Of a stretch of DNA of 64,000 nucleotides, positions 1-9,396 are shown one piece after another. The position numbers and the translations under genes were made by a program. Every line of letters begins with the position of its first letter. Positions within the stretch are counted from its first letter, which is position 1. The notes under the pieces are model-generated. The model was not told where the DNA came from and did no database searches. It saw only the letters and a program-made list of their open reading frames with translations. This DNA comes from CBFIGX01 sp965662265 (GTDB taxonomy: Bacteria; Bacteroidota; Bacteroidia; Flavobacteriales; UBA7430), in NCBI GenBank assembly GCA_965662265.1, contig CBFIGX010000002.1, positions 1-64,000 of the forward strand, in the 5' to 3' direction.

Positions 1-33
1 ACTGAGTAATATCGGGAGAGTATGTCGCCGCCC
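1..33 (+). rRNA. 5S ribosomal RNA, 3' end (partial)
   Basis: The first bases end in GGGAGAGTATGTCGCCGCC, which matches the conserved 3' end of Bacteroidota 5S rRNA (usually GGGAGAGTAGGTCGCYGCC). An intrinsic terminator follows directly, as expected for the last gene of an rRNA operon. The rest of 5S, and presumably 23S and 16S, lie left of the window. The exact 3' end is approximate and only about a quarter of the gene is visible. Confidence 0.85.
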
Positions 34-40
34 TTTTTAA

Positions 41-78
41 AACCCTTGTATCTATTCTTTAGATATGAGGGTTTTTTA
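41..78 (+). terminator. Intrinsic terminator of the rRNA operon
   Basis: A 13-bp stem (41-53 with 61-73, including two G-U pairs) around a 7-base loop is followed by a T-rich run. It sits immediately after the 5S rRNA end and before the secreted-protein gene that starts at 167, so it most likely ends the rRNA transcript. Confidence 0.85.
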
Positions 79-166
79 TAATGTATGATTTAAGCGATAT
101 TATTCTTGTTATTGGGAACAATTTTTGCTTAATTTCAGCTTGATAACAAAAACATGTAAAAACGCA

Positions 167-2401
167 ATGAAATTTATACTAATTGTTGGACTTTTATTAA
201 GTAGTGTATTCTGTGTAAATGGTCAGATTGTAGGAGATTGTAATGCTCCTTATAATACTCCCGAAAGTTTGGTCGAAATTTTGGTTGGTGAAGGTGTTGA
301 GTTTTTTAATGTAACTTATTCTGGGTTTGATTGCTCGGCTGGATATTTTGACGGTACTTCAAATATAGGGTTTGAATCTGGTTTGGTGATGGCTACTGAC
401 GGTGTAGAATCAATTACACCAGGTGGCTTCGGTAATTTTGGTGGGGCAGGTAGTGACCCTGATTTAGAGTTGCAGCTAGAATTGGTCGATGCGCTTAATA
501 ATTCACTTAATAATTTAATTGTTTTAGAATTTGACTTTATCCCCACTTCAGATACTGTAACTTTTGAATATGTCTTTGCTTCAAATGAGTATCCTAGTTA
601 TACTTGTTCACAGTATAATGATATTTTTGGATTCTTTGTTTCTGGACCTGGAATAAGTGGACCATTTAGTGATCAAGCCGAAAATATTGCTTTAGTTCCA
701 GACCCTAATAACCCAGGTCAGTTTACAAATACACCGGTAATTATTAACACGGTTAACTCCGGAACACCTTCTGGTGCTTATCCAGCGACAAACTGTTCTG
801 ATATTGATCCAAATTGGCAAGATTATTCTGTTTTTTATACAGACAACTCAACATCTGAAACAGTCTCATACCCAGGCTTTACAACTCCACTAGTTGCCCA
901 AGCAGTATTAACAGCATGTGATACTTTTCACATTAAATTAGCTATTGCCGATGTTGCTGATGGTGGAGTAAACTCTGCCGTATTTTTGAATGAAAACTCA
1001 TTCAATTCTACACCACCTATTGAATATACTGTTTCCTCTAATACTATTAATATTTTCAATGATGATTCTGAGTATATTGAAAATTTATATGAAGGTTGCG
1101 GTTCAGCTGTAATCACTTTCGAACGTCCTGAGGCTATTGTAGGACCTATCGAATTTCAATTTCTATTAGATGGAACAGCAACAGAAAACATTGACTACAC
1201 ATTACTAAATGCAGTTAACAACCAGATCGTTATGAATGCCAACGAATCTAGTACATCCTTACAAGTATTTACTGGTGTTGATAATTTTAATGAAATTATG
1301 GAAACTATTGAATTAACCATTTTACCTGTAGATTATGGATGTTATGCTACTGATCCTGATACGGTTATATTTCAAATTTTTGATCAACCTGAGCTTGAAC
1401 TTTCACTATCTAATGATGTTTTATTAGATTGCCCTGGCGATCAAGCTAATCTACAAGCTACAGCTATTGGTGGAGTTGGTAGTTTAATGCAACCGCCTTT
1501 TCTAGTTCCACAGTATAGTTATGACTGGGAAATACTAGGTGATGGCCCTACACATATCGTTAACCCAGAACAACCTACCCAATATTGCGTAACCGTTACA
1601 GATGTTTGTGGTCAAGAACTCGTTGATTGTATTTATGTTGATGTAGAAGTTTATGAGCCTATAGAAGCAGTGTCTGATGTCATTTATATCTGCGAGAACA
1701 CCTTAACAGAATTATGTGCTAATGCACAAGGTGGAAACGATCCTTTAACCTTCACATGGTCTAATAATCAAACAGGACCTTGTATATCTGATTTTGCAGG
1801 CGAATATACTGTTACTGTTACAGATCAATGTGGCCTATCATTTAATACAAATGGCGAAATTTATTTAGACGAGGCTCCGGATCCTTTATTTGAGCAATTT
1901 CAAATGTCTGATGATAATTTTGGTGTTGTCATTAATAATTACACACCCTATATGAATGGATTAACTTATGCATGGGATTTTGGTGATGGACAAACGAGTT
2001 CTGCTATTGATCCATTATCACACACCTACGACCAGTGGGGAGAATATACGGTTACTTTAGGCGTTACCACCAATATTAATAACTGTTATAAAGAAATAAG
2101 CGACCTTGTGCAAGTTGCTCCATTGTATTATTTCTATGCTCCAAATAGCTTCACACCAAATGGCGACAATGTTAATGATGACTTTTCGGTGTCTATAGTA
2201 GGCGTTGAGGCAGTAGAATTATTCATATATGATCGATGGGGAAAAGAATTATTCTACACGAATTCTATGGACGACTCATGGGATGGAACTTTTGAAAACA
2301 CAGAATCTATGGTAGGAACTTATTCCTACAAAGCCATAATAAAAAAGTATTTTGATCAAACATCCTACGTTGAAACTGGATACATAAATCTTATAAGGTA
2401 A
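167..2401 (+). CDS. Secreted choice-of-anchor L / PKD protein with T9SS type B sorting domain
   Basis: This is a predicted cell-surface or secreted protein of 744 residues. The start at 167 is chosen over an upstream TTG (125) because it gives a clean signal peptide (MKFILIVGLLLSSVFCVNGQ). Residues about 25-270 resemble the choice-of-anchor L domain (Cys-containing, with FVSGPG and FVFASNEY-like motifs). A PKD-like domain with WDFGDGQ lies near residue 600. The last 90 residues, starting at APNSFTPNGDNVND and containing IYDRWGKELF, form a gliding-motility-associated C-terminal domain, the type B sorting signal of the T9SS. The family is known for adhesins and surface proteins; the ligand cannot be inferred. 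It is monocistronic, next to an rRNA operon and convergent with the feo genes. Confidence 0.88.
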   Translation: MKFILIVGLLLSSVFCVNGQIVGDCNAPYNTPESLVEILVGEGVEFFNVTYSGFDCSAGYFDGTSNIGFESGLVMATDGVESITPGGFGNFGGAGSDPDLELQLELVDALNNSLNNLIVLEFDFIPTSDTVTFEYVFASNEYPSYTCSQYNDIFGFFVSGPGISGPFSDQAENIALVPDPNNPGQFTNTPVIINTVNSGTPSGAYPATNCSDIDPNWQDYSVFYTDNSTSETVSYPGFTTPLVAQAVLTACDTFHIKLAIADVADGGVNSAVFLNENSFNSTPPIEYTVSSNTINIFNDDSEYIENLYEGCGSAVITFERPEAIVGPIEFQFLLDGTATENIDYTLLNAVNNQIVMNANESSTSLQVFTGVDNFNEIMETIELTILPVDYGCYATDPDTVIFQIFDQPELELSLSNDVLLDCPGDQANLQATAIGGVGSLMQPPFLVPQYSYDWEILGDGPTHIVNPEQPTQYCVTVTDVCGQELVDCIYVDVEVYEPIEAVSDVIYICENTLTELCANAQGGNDPLTFTWSNNQTGPCISDFAGEYTVTVTDQCGLSFNTNGEIYLDEAPDPLFEQFQMSDDNFGVVINNYTPYMNGLTYAWDFGDGQTSSAIDPLSHTYDQWGEYTVTLGVTTNINNCYKEISDLVQVAPLYYFYAPNSFTPNGDNVNDDFSVSIVGVEAVELFIYDRWGKELFYTNSMDDSWDGTFENTESMVGTYSYKAIIKKYFDQTSYVETGYINLIR

Positions 2402-2435
2402 TATTACCTTTATCAGTTCTTTTACAGAATATATA

Positions 2436-2567
2436 CTATGATAAATGCTTAGGACATTTACTACAGCTTCCAACGCCACATCCATTTTGGTTACAGCTAC
2501 TTTTCTTAGTTTTAATGATAAATGCCAAAGCTGCAACAAATAAAATTCCTATGATTATGATGTCCAT
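2436..2567 (-). CDS. FeoB-associated Cys-rich membrane protein
   Basis: This 43-residue protein has one N-terminal membrane segment (IIIIGILFVAALAFII), then a Lys pair and a tail with four Cys (SCNQNGCGVGSCSKC). Its ATG overlaps the feoB stop codon as TAATG, which suggests translational coupling. Longer in-frame starts upstream lie inside feoB and encode no plausible sequence. The architecture matches the small FeoB-associated Cys-rich membrane proteins found after feoB in Bacteroidota, thought to help ferrous iron uptake in place of FeoC; their biochemical role is not established. Confidence 0.85.
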   Translation of the reverse strand: MDIIIIGILFVAALAFIIKTKKSSCNQNGCGVGSCSKCPKHLS

Positions 2568-4639
2568 TAGTTGAAAAGTTGGTAAGTTATAAGCGCTACG
2601 ATATATGCCAATCCTGTCATTACAACAGTTTGTAAAATTGGCCATTTCCACGAGTTTGTTTCTCTTTTAACAATGGCAATAGTACTTACACATTGCATGG
2701 CAAATGCATAAAACATAAGTAAAGAGAGACTTACTGCAAAGGTATATGTTGGTTGACCCGTTTTGGGGTTTTTAGCTTCCTTGAGTTTTTTAAGCACCGT
2801 GTTTTCTTCATCGACTTTGGATCCTACACTATATAAACTAGCCATAGTTCCAACGAAAACTTCTCTTGCAAGAAAAGAAGTCAGAATTCCAACACCAATC
2901 TTCCAGTCATAACCTAAAGGTCGAATGACAGGTTCTATTCCTCTTCCTAAATATCCAAGGTAAGATTGTTCTAGTTTGTAAGCAGCAATAGCATCTTCTA
3001 ATTCAGTATCGTTAAGTGACATTTGACTTTGTTTAATAATGCTTTCAGCATTATTGAAATTTTCTCTTGGCCCGTAACTCGCAAGAACCCATATAATTAC
3101 AGATACAGCCAAAATCATTTTACCTGCTTCAAAGACAAATGTTTTAGTTTTAGAAACTAATGTGTAGATGATATTGCTCAACTGTGGCCATTGATAAGTA
3201 GGCATTTCGATAATAAAATGACCACTAGTATCATCTTTGATGTATTTGTGCAATATGATAGATGCGGTAATAGAAGTTAAAAAGCCCAATAAATACATAA
3301 ACATAAGCACCACACCTTGTAGATTAAATCCATAAAAAGTACTACTAGGAACCATCAGAGCAATAAGGATCGTATACACTGGCAAACGAGCAGCACAAGT
3401 CATGAATGGTGTTACTAAAATAGTAATTAAACGCTCCTTAGGATTGTCAATATTTCTGGCCGCCATTATTGCAGGAATGGCACATGCAATTCCCGAGATT
3501 AATGGTACAATACTTTTACCATTGAGTCCAAATTTTCGCATAAACTTATCCATAATAAATACAACCCTCGACATATAGCCTGATTGTTCTAATATGGATA
3601 TAAAACCAAATAAAATTGCAATTTGTGGGATAAAAATAACGACTCCGCCAACACCAGGAATGATTGCTTGGGAGACAAGCTGTGAAATCCTATTAGGCGG
3701 CAAACTTTCTGCAGCCCACGAAGAAAGTGAACCAAAACTACTGTCAATAAAATCCATTGGAATAGAGGACCACGAGTAAATAGATTGGAACATGAAAAAC
3801 AATACCGAAAGAAAAATGAAGTAGCCTAGGTATTTGTGTGTTATTATACGATCGATTTTGTTGGAAATGCTAGCGTCAGGTTTTTGTCTTGAAACGACTT
3901 TTTTTATGTGTTGGTCTATTTTTGTGTAGCGTTCTTCCGCTTCTTCTTTTAAAAGTGCATCAGAATCTAATGAATGTAGCTTCTCTAATGATTCAATTTG
4001 TTTTATATCTTGAGGATCAAATAAATTTCTAAGAGAGGACTGGTGGATAAGTATCCAAGCCCAATAATGGTTCGGTATAGATTTAAGTTCACCTATATCA
4101 TCAAAGAATCTTTGGTTGAACTTAAAAGTAGATGAAAATTGTACAGCCTTTTTTAAGGCAATCATTTCGTCTTTTAATTCTGTAATACCCGAATTACTTA
4201 TAACACTAATTAAGCGCACCGGACAATTATAGATTCCCTCAAGTAATGAAGTGTTTATGCTGAGGCCTAACTTATCTAATTTATCTGCTCTGTTAATGAC
4301 AAGTAAAGTGGAGTATCCTAAATCTTTTATTTGGCTAAATAAAAACAGATTTCGCCTTAAGTTTCTGGCGTCGGCAATGTAAATAATCGCGTGAAGCTCC
4401 TCTTTTAAGGTTAAAAGTTCATTTAAGACAATTTCCTCATCTTTAGAGTGTGGTTCAAGGCTATATGTGCCTGGTAGGTCAATAATTTCGAATCGTTCGC
4501 CTTTATGTGTAGCTATTCCACTTTTTTTATCAACAGTAACTCCAGGATAGTTACCGGTTGTTTGCCTCAGTCCAGTAAGTATATTAAAGAGGCTTGTTTT
4601 TCCTGTGTTAGGATTACCTATCAGTGCAATTTTTTTCAT
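2567..4639 (-). CDS. feoB: Ferrous iron transporter FeoB
   Basis: FeoB imports Fe(II) across the inner membrane using an N-terminal G domain and a polytopic C-terminal domain. The 690-residue product shows G1 (GNPNTGKTS), G3 (DLPGTYS) and a G4-type NRAD, followed by about 10 membrane segments. Both Gate motifs with their Cys are present (GIACAIPAIMAARN and PFMTCAARLPVY). Length fits the family. It overlaps feoA by 4 bases (ATGA) upstream and the Cys-rich gene by 1 base downstream, so the three form one tightly coupled operon read from the promoter in front of feoA. Confidence 0.96.
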   Translation of the reverse strand: MKKIALIGNPNTGKTSLFNILTGLRQTTGNYPGVTVDKKSGIATHKGERFEIIDLPGTYSLEPHSKDEEIVLNELLTLKEELHAIIYIADARNLRRNLFLFSQIKDLGYSTLLVINRADKLDKLGLSINTSLLEGIYNCPVRLISVISNSGITELKDEMIALKKAVQFSSTFKFNQRFFDDIGELKSIPNHYWAWILIHQSSLRNLFDPQDIKQIESLEKLHSLDSDALLKEEAEERYTKIDQHIKKVVSRQKPDASISNKIDRIITHKYLGYFIFLSVLFFMFQSIYSWSSIPMDFIDSSFGSLSSWAAESLPPNRISQLVSQAIIPGVGGVVIFIPQIAILFGFISILEQSGYMSRVVFIMDKFMRKFGLNGKSIVPLISGIACAIPAIMAARNIDNPKERLITILVTPFMTCAARLPVYTILIALMVPSSTFYGFNLQGVVLMFMYLLGFLTSITASIILHKYIKDDTSGHFIIEMPTYQWPQLSNIIYTLVSKTKTFVFEAGKMILAVSVIIWVLASYGPRENFNNAESIIKQSQMSLNDTELEDAIAAYKLEQSYLGYLGRGIEPVIRPLGYDWKIGVGILTSFLAREVFVGTMASLYSVGSKVDEENTVLKKLKEAKNPKTGQPTYTFAVSLSLLMFYAFAMQCVSTIAIVKRETNSWKWPILQTVVMTGLAYIVALITYQLFN

Positions 4640-4869
4640 CCTTTGTGTACGCGTATTTTTTTTGCCTCATGTCGTCTTAAAGCAATAGAGTTTCCTATAA
4701 ATTCAATGCATATAGGGTCTAAAGCAGGGGCAATTAAACTAACCAGGATTTCGGTATTTGAGGTACACCCCATTTGTATTAATTTCAATGGAAGTGATTC
4801 ATTTTGATGTTCAGAAATTATAGCAGTTTCGTGTAGCATCAAATCGGCAATTGTCTTTTCATTTTGCAT
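4636..4869 (-). CDS. feoA: FeoA-family SH3-like protein
   Basis: This 77-residue protein has the FeoA pattern: an N-terminal IADLMLHETAII strand, a central LIQMGCTSNTEI turn, and a C-terminal GNSIALRRHEAKKIRV strand. FeoA proteins are small SH3-like cytosolic partners that stimulate FeoB. The start at 4869 is preferred over an ATG six codons upstream because a perfect TAnnTTTG element (4874-4881) ends just 4 bases before it; the upstream ATG lies on the far side of that promoter. It overlaps feoB by 4 bases. No separate Fur box was recognised. Confidence 0.9.
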   Translation of the reverse strand: MQNEKTIADLMLHETAIISEHQNESLPLKLIQMGCTSNTEILVSLIAPALDPICIEFIGNSIALRRHEAKKIRVHKG

Positions 4870-4873
4870 GGAG

Positions 4874-4881
4874 CAAATATA
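4874..4881 (-). promoter_or_regulatory. -7 promoter element of feoAB, directly at the start codon
   Basis: Read on the minus strand this is TATATTTG, an exact match to the Bacteroidota -7 consensus TAnnTTTG. Four bases (CTCC) separate it from the feoA ATG, so the transcript is predicted to begin at or next to the start codon (leaderless). No convincing -33 TTTG was seen. Confidence 0.7.
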
Positions 4882-4931
4882 CTGCAAATAAGCTTATTTA
4901 GACTGAATATAAAAAAGAAAAATGTACAAAC

Positions 4932-4966
4932 AAAAAAAAGCCTTCTCGTAACGAAAAGGCTTTTTG
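4932..4966 (-). terminator. Terminator downstream of lpdA
   Basis: A 10-bp perfect stem (4935-4944 with 4956-4965, core AAAAAGCCTT / AAGGCTTTTT) with a GC-containing 11-base loop. It lies 15 bases past the lpdA stop. A/T tracts on both sides mean it could work in both directions; its main role is likely to separate lpdA from feoA. Confidence 0.85.
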
Positions 4967-4980
4967 TAAGTTAGTATTTA

Positions 4981-6369
4981 CTACATATGAATCACTTCAT
5001 CATATGCATCGGCAACAGCTTCCATAACTGCTTCGCTCATTGTTGGATGAGGATGAACAGCCTTTAGTATTTCATGTCCAGTGGTTTCAAGTTTTCTCGC
5101 AACTACCGCTTCAGCTATCATTTCTGTAACGTTAGCGCCTATCATATGACAACCTAACCATTCTCCATATTTGGCATCAAAAATTACTTTAACAAACCCG
5201 TCTTTATGCCCAGCGGCACTTGCTTTTCCAGATGCCGAAAAAGGGAATTTGCCAACTTTAATGTCATATCCAGCTTCGATTGCTGCTTTTTCAGTATAGC
5301 CCACAGAAGAGATTTCTGGTGAACAATATGTACATCCAGGAATATTATTCATATCCATCGGCTCTACATTCATTCCAGATATTTTCTCTACACAAGTAAT
5401 GCCTTCTGCAGAAGCTACATGCGCTAATGCTGGGCCAGGTATTACATCGCCAATAGCGTAATATCCAGGAATATTTGTTTGGTAATAATCGTTTACTAAA
5501 ATTCTACCTTTATCTGTGGCTATACCAACATCTTCTAGGCCAATATTTTCGATATTAGCTTCGATACCTGCTGCAGAAAGAACAATATCAGCTTCCAGAA
5601 TTTCTTCTCCCTTTTTGGTTTTAACCGTAGCTTTACATGTTTTGCCAGAGGTATCCACCTTTTCAACCGAAGCACTTGTCATCACCTTAATACCAGCCTT
5701 TTTAAAAGAACGTTCTAATTGTTTGGAGATGTCCACGTCTTCTACAGGTACTATATTAGGCATGTATTCTACCACAGTAACCTCAGTACCCATAGCGTTA
5801 TAGAAATAAGCAAATTCTACCCCAATAGCTCCCGATCCTACAACGATCATTTTTTTAGGGGCTTTTTTAAGCGTCATGGCATCGCGGTACCCAATAATTT
5901 TATCTCCATCTTGAGGTAAATTAGGCAGTTGTCTTGAGCGAGCTCCCGTAGCAATAATGATGTGTTGAGCACTGTATTCAGTTGACTTTCCTTTTGTGTC
6001 AGTTACGATTACTTTTTTACCAGAAGCAACTTTTCCAATACCATTGAGCACTTCAATCTTGTTCTTTTTCATTAAGAATTCGATCCCTTTACTCATGCCT
6101 CCAGCAACATTACGACTTCGTTTTATAATGGAAGTAAAGTCGGCATTAGCATCCGATACTTTAATGCCGTAATCTTCAGCATGATTGATGTATTCAAATA
6201 CTTGTGCACTTTTTAATAAAGCTTTGGTTGGGATACAACCCCAATTAAGACATACACCTCCCAAACTTTCCTTTTCTACAATGGCTGTTTTTAAGCCCAA
6301 TTGAGAAGCGCGAATGGCAGTTACATAACCACCGGGACCACTTCCAACAACAATTAAATCAAAGCTCAT
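4981..6369 (-). CDS. lpdA: Dihydrolipoyl dehydrogenase (E3)
   Basis: E3 is the FAD enzyme that reoxidises dihydrolipoamide in the 2-oxo acid dehydrogenase complexes and glycine cleavage, making NADH. The 462-residue protein has the N-terminal FAD site (VVGSGPGGY), the redox-active pair C40/C45 in GGVCLNWGCIPTK, an NAD site around VVGSGAIGVEFAYFY, the second FAD motif YAIGDV, and the C-terminal His-Glu base motif HPHPTMSEAV. Length is normal. It is not next to E1/E2 genes, which is common for a shared E3. A promoter-like TAACTTCG lies about 35 bases upstream (one mismatch to TAnnTTTG). Confidence 0.96.
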   Translation of the reverse strand: MSFDLIVVGSGPGGYVTAIRASQLGLKTAIVEKESLGGVCLNWGCIPTKALLKSAQVFEYINHAEDYGIKVSDANADFTSIIKRSRNVAGGMSKGIEFLMKKNKIEVLNGIGKVASGKKVIVTDTKGKSTEYSAQHIIIATGARSRQLPNLPQDGDKIIGYRDAMTLKKAPKKMIVVGSGAIGVEFAYFYNAMGTEVTVVEYMPNIVPVEDVDISKQLERSFKKAGIKVMTSASVEKVDTSGKTCKATVKTKKGEEILEADIVLSAAGIEANIENIGLEDVGIATDKGRILVNDYYQTNIPGYYAIGDVIPGPALAHVASAEGITCVEKISGMNVEPMDMNNIPGCTYCSPEISSVGYTEKAAIEAGYDIKVGKFPFSASGKASAAGHKDGFVKVIFDAKYGEWLGCHMIGANVTEMIAEAVVARKLETTGHEILKAVHPHPTMSEAVMEAVADAYDEVIHM

Positions 6370-6557
6370 ACCAATAAATTTTCTTTTTATAATAAACCGA
6401 CTGCGAAGTTATGAATTTGTTTTTGTTATCACATAAAATATTTAAGAGAGTATTGTGTTAAAACAACCCCATTTTTTTAAACGTATTAATGCCAGTAAAA
6501 CATATTCTTCATGTATAAATCTATTGTCAACTTTTACCATTACCATTACGAAATGAT

Positions 6558-6565
6558 TAAATTTG
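6558..6565 (+). promoter_or_regulatory. -7 promoter element of valS
   Basis: TAAATTTG matches TAnnTTTG exactly and is followed by C. It lies 30 bases before the valS ATG, giving a predicted short leader of roughly 24 nt. It also overlaps the alternative TTG start at 6563, which argues against that start. Confidence 0.55.
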
Positions 6566-6595
6566 CTATTCAAAATTTTGAAACACTACGAATCC

Positions 6596-9226
6596 ATGGA
6601 AATTCCTAAGAAATACAACCCATTACAGGTAGAAGATAAATGGTACCAGTTTTGGATGGAGAATGATTATTTCAAATCAACTCCAGATTTGAGAGAAGCA
6701 TATACTATTGTAATACCACCGCCAAATGTTACCGGTGTTTTGCATATGGGACATATGCTTAATAACACCATTCAGGATGTATTAATTAGAAGAGCAAGGA
6801 TGCTTGGGAAAAATGCATGTTGGGTGCCAGGAACCGATCATGCGTCTATTGCAACTGAAGCTAAAGTAGTTCAAAAGTTAAAGCAAGAAGGGATTTCTAA
6901 AGAAGACCTAACCAGGGAAGAGTTTCTAAGTCATGCTTGGGAATGGAAAGAGAAGCACGGCGGCATTATTTTAGATCAGTTAAAAAAGCTAGGAGCTTCA
7001 TGCGATTGGGATCGTACCTCGTTTACTATGGACCACAAGCTTTCAGCTTCTGTATTAGAGGTGTTTATAGACTTGTATCATAAAGGTCTTATTTACAGAG
7101 GTTTTAGAATGGTAAATTGGGACCCACAAGCAAAAACTACTGTTTCTGACGAAGAAGTGATTCATAAAGAAGTCAACTCTAAGCTATATTATGTTAAGTA
7201 CCAAGTAGAAAATTCTGATGAATTCGTCACTATTGCCACTACTAGACCAGAAACTATACTAGGAGATACAGCTGTTTGTATAAATCCTAACGATGATAGA
7301 TTTACTCACATTAAAGGAAAGAAGGTAATTGTACCTATCTCGGGAAGAATCATCCCTATTATTGAGGATGAATACGTGGATGTTGAGTTTGGTACTGGAT
7401 GTTTGAAGATAACGCCTGCTCATGATCAAAATGATAAGATTATAGGGGAGAAGCATGGATTGGCTATCATTGACTTACTCAACGATGATGCGACCTTAAA
7501 TGCACATGGTCTTCATTATGAAGGGAAAGATCGTTTTGTGGTTCGGAAAGAAATTGCTGAAGAATTAGATGATCTAGGTTACTTGGTCAAAATTGAAGAC
7601 TATCAAACTAAAGTGGGTTGTTCAGAAAGGACAGACGCAGTAATTGAGCCTAAAATTTCCGTACAATGGTTTGTTAAAATGGAGAAGATTTCTCATCCTG
7701 CACTCAAAGCTGTTATGGATGATGAAGTTCAGTTAGTTCCAGCAAAATTTAAAAATACCTATCGTCATTGGATGGAGAACGTACACGACTGGTGTATTTC
7801 TAGACAATTGTGGTGGGGGCATCAAATACCTGCATACTTTTATGGTGATGGTTTAAATGATTTTGTAGTTGCCAAAAGTATGGATCAAGCTGTCTTATTA
7901 GCCCAAAAAACTACTGGAAACTCTAGCCTCACTGCTCAAGATCTAAGGCAAGACCCAGATGTGTTAGATACTTGGTTTTCCTCTTCATTATGGCCAATTT
8001 CTGTTTTTAATGGAATAATGGAGCCCGATAATGAGGAAATTAATTATTACTACCCCACGAATGATTTAGTAACTGCTCCAGAAATTTTATTTTTCTGGGT
8101 AGCCCGAATGATTCTTACCGGATATGAGTACAGAGGTGCGAGACCATTTGAGAATGTTTATTTAACGGGAATTGTTAGAGACAAACAAGGTCGCAAGATG
8201 TCTAAATCTCTAGGAAACTCACCAGACCCTATTGGGCTAATGGAAAAGTATGGGGCTGATGGTGTGCGCGTAGGTATGTTGTTCTGCTCTCCTGCAGGAA
8301 ACGATTTACCTTTTGATGAAAGTTTATGCGAACAAGGAAGAAACTTCTCTAATAAAATATGGAATGCTTTTCGTTTGGTAAAAGGTTGGGAGGTCGCAGA
8401 TGCACCACAACCTCAATCTAATATCGTGGCCATTAATTGGTTTAAAGCTAAATTAAGCGATACTATTAGCTCAATAGATGATAACTATAGCAAGTTTCGA
8501 ATATCTGAAGTGCTAATGAGTGTTTATAAATTGGTTTGGGACGATTTCTGTTCTTCCTACCTAGAAATGATAAAACCAGAGTATCAAAAGCCAATCGATC
8601 AAGCAACTCTTAATGTTACTCTTGGGTTTTTTGAAGATTTATTGAAGTTATTGCATCCATTTATGCCATTTATTTCTGAGGAAATATGGTCGCTAATTTC
8701 TGAACGTGAGACAAAAGAAGACAGGTTGATTGTAGCTTCTTGGCCAAAAGTAAAATCATTTGATGCCCATATTTTAGAGAACCAGAAGATCGCAGCTGAT
8801 GTAATTTCTGGAATTAGAACCATAAGAAATAACAAAAATATAGCCAACAAAGATCAGGTTGAACTTTTTGTTAAACTCAATGAGAATACTGATAAATCAT
8901 TTGATGCATTGATAGGGAAGCTAGGAAATTTGAGTAAGTTAACTTACGTAGATGAAAAGGTAGAAGGCGCACTTTCATTTAGAGTTAAATCGAATGAGTA
9001 CTACATTCCTCTTGCTGGGGCGGTAAACGTCGAAGAAGAGCTGGCAACCCTTAGTCAAGAATTAGAGTATACCAATGGGTTTTTAAATTCTGTAATGAAA
9101 AAGTTAAGTAACGAACGATTTGTAAATAATGCACCTGAACAAGTCATTGCTACAGAACGAAAAAAACAAGCGGACGCAGAATCAAAGATTAAATCATTGC
9201 AAGAACAAATAAACGCTTTAAAATAA
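6596..9226 (+). CDS. valS: Valyl-tRNA synthetase
   Basis: This cytosolic class I synthetase charges tRNA-Val and edits mischarged Thr. The 876-residue protein starts MEIPKKYNPLQVEDKWYQFW. It carries the HIGH-type motif in PPPNVTGVLHMGHML, the CP1 editing region (TTRPETILGDTAVCI), the KMSKS motif in GRKMSKSLGNSPDP, an anticodon-binding helical domain and a C-terminal coiled-coil arm ending in IKSLQEQINALK. The ATG at 6596 fits the family better than an in-frame TTG 11 codons upstream, which would sit inside the promoter element. It is a single gene with its own promoter and terminator. Confidence 0.97.
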   Translation: MEIPKKYNPLQVEDKWYQFWMENDYFKSTPDLREAYTIVIPPPNVTGVLHMGHMLNNTIQDVLIRRARMLGKNACWVPGTDHASIATEAKVVQKLKQEGISKEDLTREEFLSHAWEWKEKHGGIILDQLKKLGASCDWDRTSFTMDHKLSASVLEVFIDLYHKGLIYRGFRMVNWDPQAKTTVSDEEVIHKEVNSKLYYVKYQVENSDEFVTIATTRPETILGDTAVCINPNDDRFTHIKGKKVIVPISGRIIPIIEDEYVDVEFGTGCLKITPAHDQNDKIIGEKHGLAIIDLLNDDATLNAHGLHYEGKDRFVVRKEIAEELDDLGYLVKIEDYQTKVGCSERTDAVIEPKISVQWFVKMEKISHPALKAVMDDEVQLVPAKFKNTYRHWMENVHDWCISRQLWWGHQIPAYFYGDGLNDFVVAKSMDQAVLLAQKTTGNSSLTAQDLRQDPDVLDTWFSSSLWPISVFNGIMEPDNEEINYYYPTNDLVTAPEILFFWVARMILTGYEYRGARPFENVYLTGIVRDKQGRKMSKSLGNSPDPIGLMEKYGADGVRVGMLFCSPAGNDLPFDESLCEQGRNFSNKIWNAFRLVKGWEVADAPQPQSNIVAINWFKAKLSDTISSIDDNYSKFRISEVLMSVYKLVWDDFCSSYLEMIKPEYQKPIDQATLNVTLGFFEDLLKLLHPFMPFISEEIWSLISERETKEDRLIVASWPKVKSFDAHILENQKIAADVISGIRTIRNNKNIANKDQVELFVKLNENTDKSFDALIGKLGNLSKLTYVDEKVEGALSFRVKSNEYYIPLAGAVNVEEELATLSQELEYTNGFLNSVMKKLSNERFVNNAPEQVIATERKKQADAESKIKSLQEQINALK

Positions 9227-9228
9227 AT

Positions 9229-9262
9229 AAAAAGTCTCACTAGCTTGAGGCTTTTTATTTAT
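9229..9262 (+). terminator. Terminator downstream of valS
   Basis: An 11-bp stem with one G-U pair (AAAAAGTCTCA with TGAGGCTTTTT) around a 6-base loop, then a T/A-rich run. It starts 3 bases after the valS stop. Confidence 0.85.
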
Positions 9263-9301
9263 TCTAAATACATGATATCTTAATTCCAAAATTATTTATT
9301 G

Positions 9302-9309
9302 TACTTTTG
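9302..9309 (+). promoter_or_regulatory. -7 promoter element of the DEAD-box helicase gene
   Basis: TACTTTTG matches TAnnTTTG. Transcription would begin near 9315, leaving a leader of about 80 nt before the ATG at 9397, one of the longer leaders in this window. The leader holds two small hairpins (GTTCT/AGAAC near 9333-9346 and AGTGTT/AACACT near 9362-9385). Confidence 0.55.
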
Positions 9310-9396
9310 CCGCAGCTAATGCTCAAGGTAAGGTTCTACTAGAACTATGTCGATAAGGTGGAGTGTTGGTTTTTTATAAACACTTAATCTGACATT

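Noticed and set aside
4882..4931. Riboswitch or Fur box before feoA
   Set aside because: The region has no room for a riboswitch if the transcript is leaderless, and no dyad like a Fur site was recognised.
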